Shown here: positions 20,897 through 27,967 of the stretch, piece by piece | How positions within the stretch are numbered: the first letter of the stretch is position 1 | Layout: each line of letters opens with the position of its first letter | From: Lactifluus volemus | Taxonomy: Eukaryota > Basidiomycota > Agaricomycetes > Russulales > Russulaceae | Reading direction: 5' to 3' | Assembly: GCA_022376515.1 (NCBI GenBank) | Contig: WTXI01000418.1 | Coordinates: forward strand, 1-27,967 | Length of the DNA stretch: 27,967 nucleotides | Notes under the pieces: generated by a model | What the model saw: the letters and a program-made list of their open reading frames with translations, nothing else | What the model was told of the DNA's origin: nothing | Databases searched by the model: none | Position numbers and translations under genes: made by a program

Positions 20897-22612
20897 CCTG
20901 GCTCTGTATCAGAGGTAGAGTCCAGTAAGAGTAGGAACTTGAACGGGCGGCTCATAAGTAAGTGGCTTAAGGGGTGTCGGATTTATTAATAAGTTTGCCT
21001 CCGAGTTTGCCCGTTCGGCATGAGATGTTGACTTGGGTTTTCAACTCATCCCCTTTTCATTCCCAGGTCTTTACTTTAGTCTCCTCCTCTCAAACATCTG
21101 CCTTGTTCCTTCAAGTTGGTTTTAGCATTATCGCAGCCTCAGGCTTGGTTCTTTCCTTTGCTGAACGACCCGAAGCGCCCCGAAATACGAGAGCATGAGC
21201 CCACCGCAGTTTCCGAGTGTGTCGATGTTCTTCTTGACAGCTTCCATAACAAATCGCGACGTATGTATGACCAGCGTGACTGCTGCCTTCAGAGCATGCG
21301 TTTTTCGCTTCTCACTCTATCTTATCTTGTGATGCCATGCCACCTTGGCCGGCCAGATGCGGTGCCGTACCAGTACTCTCCTTTATTCAGCCAGCTACGA
21401 CTTAGGATAGACCTCCGAATTGTGCAGCAAAGGAGCAGCGAAGCATCGCCATTGCTATTTCTTTTCCCAACTTCGGTCTAACTCGCCCGCGCGATAGGCG
21501 TAACAGACGCCGCTGACTCAGTATTGTATCGTAAAGATGGTGGGAGTTCCCAGCCTTGTCCTACACCGAGACGGCGCTAGACTTCTAGGGATCAACCTGA
21601 GATCTTTGTCCTCGACAAACAAACGAAGTGATCCCATCAGTCACGAATTCCTGACCGACTTTTTGCGTCTCGCAGTCGTTTTGGTGCATATGCTAATTTT
21701 TGTTTTCTCAAATTAGAGTAACCTTGTCTCCGTCTCCCCAGCAACGTGTCAAATTTAGGCGTGTCTATGCTTCTACTGTAGTTTATTTATACGTGCTACT
21801 AAAACCTTGTTCTCGATCTGACATAGATCAAGGTTGCTTCCAGGCCAGCCAACCCAGGCTGTTATGCTAATAATCATCGCTTTTGACCCTCACTGAAGGC
21901 CACGTTACGGCATCGCTCCTGAATATTCGCTCTGAACCTCTTAGAAAACGTTCTTGGATCATACCGAGACAGACATTTAAAATAGGCCATGTGCTCTGAT
22001 CTCCGTGCTTGTGCATCGCTGATTTTGAGTTTGGGGATGGAGAGACAAGGAATGGAATGCCCTAGATGGTGGAAATTATGACTAGGTTACATGACAGTTG
22101 GTGCGAAACATCATGATAGAACGAGGTTATGTTGATGAGGGAAAATGGCATTGCGCGGGTACTGGTGTTCGGGTAGTGTGGGCCCAAAAGTTCCATACAG
22201 CCCACCAAAAGTCACCTATTTTGATATGTGCGTTCTGTCTATGGTCTTGTAATCCATGGATATACGGAGCCCAAAAAGTATAGTGGTCAATATGATTATT
22301 GACGCGGTACTATAGTCACCTTGCTGCTTGGGTGTTTCCTGAGGCGGATTTAACCAGTTCGGTAGAGTCTTGTAGCTGGTCATCGTCCGCGTCTTGGACA
22401 CCAAGGGGACATATATACAGTTGAAAATATGCCCGTATGTACGACATGGCGAGCACGCGGGCGAACCACCGTGGCGCCGTATCCTTCCGATGTTGTGTCT
22501 CAATGTACCGTGCCATGCGATTGGATGACAGATCGGTTAATTGCATCAACCAAACACGACTCGGACGCAGTTCAAGTTCTCCCAAGAGTGAGCAGGCCTG
22601 ACTCCTTCTTCC
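20897..22612. promoter_or_regulatory. 1.7-kb divergent spacer between the two ArAE-type genes
   Basis: This spacer must hold the promoters of both divergent paralogs. I found no convincing exon chain; ORFs such as 21116-21481 (+) and 22316-22585 (-) have no recognisable motif and no splice support. A CT-rich tract lies near 21040-21110. I saw no obvious inverted repeat joining the two sides by eye, so the duplicated units appear limited to the coding parts. Confidence 0.45.
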
Positions 22613-25600
22613 ATGTCTTCCGAGACCAAACCCAGATCCCCTTCCTCTGATGCTTCTGCCTCCCGAATCCTACCCCGGTTGAACCTCTACCGGCAGCACC
22701 ATCTCAACCTAGACGGTCCTTTTTCGATCGTCTTCCCACATGGGTGGTTACAAACATTCGTTCAAAACAGAGTCGTAAGATGCTCTTCCGCTGCTGGTTG
22801 AGCTCTTGGGCAGCCTTGGTGATCATCTTACCTGAAAAGTCCTTAAAGACAATGGGGAATGCGTGCGTGTTACATTCTCTCACTTCGGCTGCGGCTACCT
22901 GCCAGTGTGCCCTACTGTCTACATACATGACCGTGTCGACTTCCATGTTCGAATCACCTTTTAACGCGTCTGTTGCTACCGTCGTTGTGAATTCGCCTAT
23001 CCGACTTGCCCACGGCCTGTGTCAGAAGCCGCGAGCACCCGTCCCGCAGTCATTCTTCGTGTACATCGCGTGCAACCGTTGAACCGGAATGTTAACCCTC
23101 TCAACTTCCGCAGGGCATTCTTCGCTCTTCTGACATCCCTTTTCTTGCCGCCTTCGTTTCCGGTGCAGTTATTCATCTTTGTAAGTGGTAATGTCTCCTC
23201 AAGATCCATCATGACTATACATGCATCAGACGATCTCGACGTTAATGATAGGTGTATTTCTTGGCTGGGGTTTGGGTGCGGCCGGTATGAGAGCTGCCAT
23301 AGCATCTCGTAATGAGGTGCTCCTCAAGTCATCCCTCCTGCAGGCGGAGCAGACGTACGTTAATCGTCCCCTACGTCCCCTTCTGATTTTACCTTCTCAT
23401 GAGCAGCGCTGCTGGCTCTGCAAACCCGGACCAGGTGTTTAAAATCGAAATCTTCCAAGGGCAATTCCTCGACACCTGGTCAGTGATCAAACCTGATGAC
23501 CTCGTACCCGGACTCACCTGTCCTAGGTCATCCGTCATCTTCGGTGTCTTCATGGCTGTCGGCTTGTTCTTCTTCGCCATTATTCGTGCCTATTACAAGT
23601 CCCTCATTTTCATGAGCGTCTTTGGAACCGTCGCAATTGACATATTCTGTGTATGTCGCCCGTACATCTAATCGCCGTTTTCTAATCCCATTTGCAGACC
23701 ATCGGCCCCTTTTCCCCTTTGGCCAATACAATCTCCTTAATAGCTTACTCATTCCTGTTTCAACTTATACGGGCATTGCTGTCGTGGTCACGATCCTTGT
23801 TTTCCCTCGAACAGCCAATCATGCCTTCTTGGAAACGGCCACACTCCTTCTTAGTCAAATTAAGCTTCTACTTGATGCTCAAGAGGACTTGCTTACCTCG
23901 GCACCTGGATCGATCACCCCTGGGAGTCCGAAGTATTTGCAATTGCGCGCCACTAGAGTGTCAATGTTTACAATTCATCGAGGATGTACGTTCTTGTCAA
24001 TGTAATTGGTCACTAAATGAGTTTGAGCATATTTGCAAAGTGACGATGCTAGGCAAGTTCATAAATGCAGAATTTAGCTGGGGTCGCTGGAGTGGTGACG
24101 ACGCAAGGAAACTTGAAGAACCGTTGTTTCATGTCATGTTTCGCATGAGTAGGTGGTTCTATTCCACCTTTTTATTATAGAACCTCATATTTTACAGATG
24201 GCCTTATGGGCTTCGTGAGGTCTGTTGGTCGCAACGTACCTTATCCTACGGCGAAGGATCAGAAGTCTGTCGAGGAGATAGCACAAGATGCAGGAACGAC
24301 GAATACGTTCCTTGTACAACAGATGTACAGATGTAATGAGGCTAAAGAGCGTCAGCATTCTCTTCGCCTCGTCGATCTCTTGCCGCGACTCCGCGAGGCG
24401 ACGTTCGAGCTCCGTTCCGCTGCGTCCCACTCACTCACTGCAGTCAGCGGTACCATCAATTTTGTAAACGCCACTCGCTGGAGCTGGCGTAGTACCGCAG
24501 ATGCGTTCACTGAACAGGAACGCAGCTTAGATTCTGCAGCTGAACGCCTTAGGAATGCCCTGGCCGAGTTCAAGGCAAAGGAACGCCTGCGGCTACTTGA
24601 GCCGTTTGAGCCCCACATCGGCTCTCCTACTGCCCCGCTGCGCAGTCTTTATCTGTGCTATGTCTTCAGTGCATCAACCATCGTTGTCTCCGAAGCCATC
24701 CTTGCAGTCGTGGAGACGGTGCAGGAAATTACAAGTAAGCGCACAAAGAATAGGCTGTGGGCGCCAAAGGGCTTGCGCCAGCTTGCACATGCCCTTTTCG
24801 TGGAAAAGAGCACAGAGGGAGATTTGCATGCTTATGGCGAAAGCCCAGAGGTCGAGGAAATCGTTCCGGAGCCTGAGGAGGATTACGATCAGAAATACCG
24901 TAAGTGTCAATGCAGGCACTCTGTGAATCTTCGTATAATTTGGCTTGTTCCAGGGCGTGATCCCGATAGCCGACCTCCGACCAATGCTTTGCAAAAGATT
25001 ATGAGTGGTCTACACGCTATTTATCAGTGGACCAAAACTCCGGAGGCTGTGGTACGCCCCCTCTGATTGTGAAGCCAAAGACACAAGTTTGACAGGTTGC
25101 TTCCCAGTTCGTCTTCAGATATGTGTTTGTCTCGATTGCGCTTTGGGTGCCAGCTGTTGTTAGGAGGACCGCGCGTACGTTCCACTCATGCACCTGCTCG
25201 TCTTAAGTCGGTGACCTGTTCCTGGCAGACTTCTATTATGTAGAGAAGGGAGTCTGGTATGCTACTAGCTCAGGGTTATAATCTACTGCGAGTCTAACTA
25301 GCATCATATTACAGGGCACTTATAATGGCTCAAACAACGTTGACAGTATACGCCGGCGACCAGTTATTTAAGTTTGTGGATCTCCTTTCTCTGGTCTGAC
25401 ATCCTTAACTGTAAAGTGGACTAGTTACTTCGCACGCCTGACTTCTACATTCATTGGCCTCGTCCTCGGATTGGTAGTTTGGTATATTGGTGAGTAGAGT
25501 TGCTTCCCCTCGACCCTCCCTTACTTCGAACCTCATCACATATTCAGGGAATGCTCAGTCACACGGAAATGCCTACGGAACTGCGGCAAGCGTCGCTGTC

Positions 25601-26862
25601 TTCCTTGTGCCCATCATGTTCATCCGATTATTTGCACCTCAAGAATATCTTCAGTCTTCCATTCTGTTTGCGGTATGTGCCGGATGTTGGCTCTCCTTTA
25701 TAGTTTATGGAGTCTCTAATCCCCATTTCTCCCAGTCTACTGTTGTCCTCATCGTAGGGTACTCCTGGGTAGACGGACATCTCCCAGTCATCTCGAATGT
25801 CGGAATCGGTTGGCCCGTCGCCTGGAGGCGCTGGACATTAGTCATGATCGGTGAGTCGCCATTGACGTCGCAGAATTATACCTATTCACACCAAGCTAGG
25901 CTCTGCTGCGTCCTTTGTCGTAATGATTTTACCTCCTAAATCAGCACGTAAAGCGGTGCGGCTCGGCTGCGCCAAGACCGTTACCTCGCTTTCTCACATG
26001 TATGCGTTAATTATGTCCACCTGGATTAGGGACGCTGTCCCCTCGAAAGAGCTCAAGTCCGGGCTGCCACCATGGGCTAACTCCTTCAGGAAAAACCTGA
26101 CTGCCGTTGCGCTACAGCTCAATGACTTGAAAGAGACCGCGAGATTGGCAAGATGGGAGGGGAGTGTGCGCGGCCATTGGCCATACGAAGAATACAACAA
26201 GCTAGTTGATGTACAGCAAGAAATGGTTACCGTGTTCTCGCAGGTACGTTCAATTGCCCTTCGACTCGATCGGCGCTTAATGACTGCGAAAAGCTCGCCA
26301 GCGCCCTCTATGAGCTGGATGACGACTGGCGATCCGATTTCCTACACCACACTGAAATCGTCAATCCGAACTTCGTGGGTGCCTCTTTGATCTACTCACC
26401 TAATACACTTGAGGCGTTGATTCCATTCTCCCCAGATTTCTGATCTGCTATCCGTATTCTCGCTTGTGGGACAGTCCCTCCGTACCGGAGAGCCGATGCA
26501 CGCTGTGCTTCCGCAAAGCTTGCTCGATCGACTGCTCTACCATGATGCCATGGCAGGCATTACGCCAGTGACTACTACAGGTATTGACCACGCGCGGGAG
26601 CTGCGCTCATTGAACTACTTGTTCTACGCAACAGGGGTGATATGTGTACTTCAGATCACTGAGGTTAGCGTCGCTCTATTGGCTCGAGTGGAGAACAGTT
26701 ACTGATCATGGTATTGTATAGCTGCTAGATGAGCTACATAGTATCACGCGTAACTTGTGCGGCGAGGTGCCGTTCAGAGGTTTTGAGCAGTGGAAGGACG
26801 TTCATCAACGTGCGCACGTGCCAACTGCCCCTTCGTCAGGATCTGGCTTTGGTGTACTATAG
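22613..26862 (+). CDS. ArAE/BRE4-like 12-TM membrane protein, right copy
   Basis: Twenty exons give 1019 residues in one frame: 22613-22677, 22713-22862, 23114-23180, 23230-23354, 23407-23478, 23527-23648, 23698-23985, 24041-24148, 24198-24899, 24954-25051, 25096-25174, 25229-25256, 25315-25371, 25425-25489, 25548-25672, 25736-25850, 25900-26243, 26294-26374, 26436-26663, 26722-26862. Domain order equals the left copy: six spans, a soluble region with an acidic stretch, six spans (FYYVEKGVWALIMAQTTLTVYAGD onward), then the DUF2421-like end with SLRTGEPMHAVLP. Many exons have exactly the same length as in the left copy (67, 125, 72, 108, 98, 28, 57, 65, 125, 115, 344, 81 nt). Three points are uncertain: a 35-nt first intron with no counterpart in the left copy, a 251-nt second intron, and a donor at 23649 two bases upstream of the homologous one, needed to offset a missing base after 23697. 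If those fail, the gene is a frameshifted pseudogene. Confidence 0.78.
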
Positions 26863-27070
26863 AGACCTCCATTTAAGGACTGCTAGTCGAAACCGAATTT
26901 TATTTTCCGGTCGTTGGTGACTGGCTATCAGTGCTATTGCGGGCCACCTACGGCATTCATGGTACAAACATGGCTTATTCATTTCCTCGAGGCCAACTGT
27001 CTAATTTTTACAATTATACCGATGCTTATACCTTGTCGTTGGTACACAACTCGCCGTCTTACAAAGTGAT
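26863..27070. other. Short spacer between convergent genes
   Basis: About 208 bp separates the 3' ends of the right ArAE-type gene and the transaldolase gene. It is AT-richer than the flanking exons and should hold both 3' UTRs. No gene or repeat was seen. Confidence 0.5.
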
Positions 27071-27967
27071 TTAAGCCTGGAGTTTCTCGCGAAGCACCCT
27101 CTTCAAAGTTTCACCATCCTCGGCAAACTTTTTGATACCCTCGTGAAGTTTATCGAAGGCCATTTGTTCCTGAAGAAGCGCCCAGCGGAATTCGGGCTCA
27201 TTGTTGATGTAAGAAATCTTAGGGATGGGCTCTGCCTGTGCTGCGGCCTGTGCGCTCAGCCTAGTAGGGACAGGATTAGTGCTGTTCCTGAGCTCCTCAA
27301 GGAGCGCGGGTGAGATAGTGAGGAAGTCAACGCCGGCGAGCGCCTTGATCTCACCAACCTACGGGAGGTAGATGTGAATATGGCGATAATTGGAATAAGA
27401 ACTTCTGTGGGAATTGATACCGACGTTACGGAATGATGCGCCCATCACGATGGTCTTGTAACCATGCTGCTTGTAATAATTGAAGATACGCTTGACAGAC
27501 TGTACACCAGGGTCTTCATCACCTTCGTAAGTCTTCCCAGTCGACTTCTTGTACCAGTCGAGGATCTGATGCAGCAGCAAGGATAGTCAGCTTATATAAT
27601 ATGACGGAGGGCGAAGCATTAATGCATACTCGGCCAACGAATGGGGAGATCAGAGTGACACCCGCCTCCGCGCAAGCAACAGCTTGGCCGAAGCCAAAGA
27701 GAAGGGTGAGGTTGCAGTGAATGCCCTCGTCGCGTTCGAGCTCGCGGGCAGCCTGAATGCCTTCCCAGGTAGATGCGATTTTAATGAGCACGCGTTCTTT
27801 CTTGATTCCGACAGATTCGTAAAGCGAAATGAGGTGTCTGGCCTTGGCCTTGGTGGCTTCTTTGTCAAAGGAGAGACGGGCATCGACCTCGGTGGAGACA
27901 CGGCCGGGAATGATCTTGAGGATCTCTTTTCCGAATTCGACAAGCTGCAATGGCCCGTAAGTGAGGG
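27071..27967 (-). CDS. TAL1: Transaldolase, 5' partial
   Basis: Three 3' exons are visible, 27944-27630, 27565-27425 and 27358-27071, separated by introns of 64 and 66 nt. The sequence at 27945-27967 is the end of an upstream intron (TTGCAG acceptor), so the 5' exons lie beyond the right edge. The 247 visible residues include [27 protein letters not shown], the Schiff-base lysine motif [49 protein letters not shown] and [23 protein letters not shown]. This is the C-terminal three quarters of a typical TalB/Tal1 protein. Transaldolase moves a three-carbon dihydroxyacetone unit between sedoheptulose 7-phosphate and glyceraldehyde 3-phosphate in the cytosolic pentose phosphate pathway. The first intron after FRN uses a GTCGGT donor, chosen because it restores the conserved NVGEI. 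Confidence 0.92.

Noticed and set aside
21116..21481. 121-aa plus-strand open frame in the divergent ArAE spacer
   Set aside because: No recognisable motif, no splice support, and amino-acid composition like random sequence.
22316..22585. 89-aa minus-strand open frame just upstream of the right ArAE gene
   Set aside because: No start context, motif or partner exons; it overlaps the expected promoter.
1..27967. CRISPR arrays, rRNA, tRNA or bacterial-type operons
   Set aside because: No direct-repeat/spacer pattern, no recognisable tRNA arms or rRNA signatures, and every gene is intron-rich and eukaryotic.

Overview
The window looks like chromosomal DNA of a filamentous basidiomycete (Agaricomycetes-type). 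Genes are cut by many very short GT-AG introns, mostly 47-66 nt, and spacers are compact. The protein set is fungal: ATG13, an ECM14-like pseudo-carboxypeptidase, PTR2-type peptide transporter, BRE4/ArAE-type membrane proteins, an Sft1-like SNARE, PAAF1/Rpn14 and transaldolase. I cannot name the species. All exon models were built by hand from splice signals, reading phase and remembered family motifs; no alignment or database search was run.

Layout from left to right. 1-2201 (+): 3' part of a probable BAR-type lipid-binding protein (IVY1-like) with a long Ser/Pro-rich tail and two apparent frame breaks. 2335-2778 (+): Sft1/Bet1-like SNARE. 3651-5114 (+): PAAF1/Rpn14-type WD40 proteasome-assembly chaperone. 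5254-5770 (+): two-exon gene of unknown function. 5887-8155 (-): PTR2-type peptide transporter with 11 exons, including exons of 7 and 17 nt. 8518-9835 (+): broken, 5'-truncated copy of the same transporter, head-to-head with the intact gene and carrying a 260-bp MITE-like insertion. 10118-12562 (+): ATG13. 12563-14574: 2 kb without a convincing gene. 14575-16494 (+): ECM14-like M14 protein lacking two catalytic residues. 16866-20896 (-) and 22613-26862 (+): two paralogous 12-TM ArAE/BRE4-like proteins of about 1030 and 1020 aa, divergently transcribed from a 1.7-kb spacer, with nearly every intron at the same place and phase. 27071 to the right edge (-): transaldolase, 5' end cut off.

The genes do not form one pathway. 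Several are housekeeping: Golgi SNARE, proteasome assembly, autophagy initiation, pentose phosphate pathway. The notable architecture is two separate head-to-head inverted duplications of membrane transporter genes. One looks recent and decaying (peptide transporter). The other looks old, with both copies keeping full-length reading frames (ArAE pair). The decaying copy preserves a clean record of a small transposon insertion, because the intact paralog gives the empty site.

I found no wholly new biological system. The strongest unusual signals are the MITE-like element with its paralogous empty site, the degenerate ExxER proton-coupling motif in the peptide transporter, the double active-site loss in the ECM14-like protein, the microexons, and the lineage-specific intron changes and splice-donor shift in the right-hand ArAE gene.
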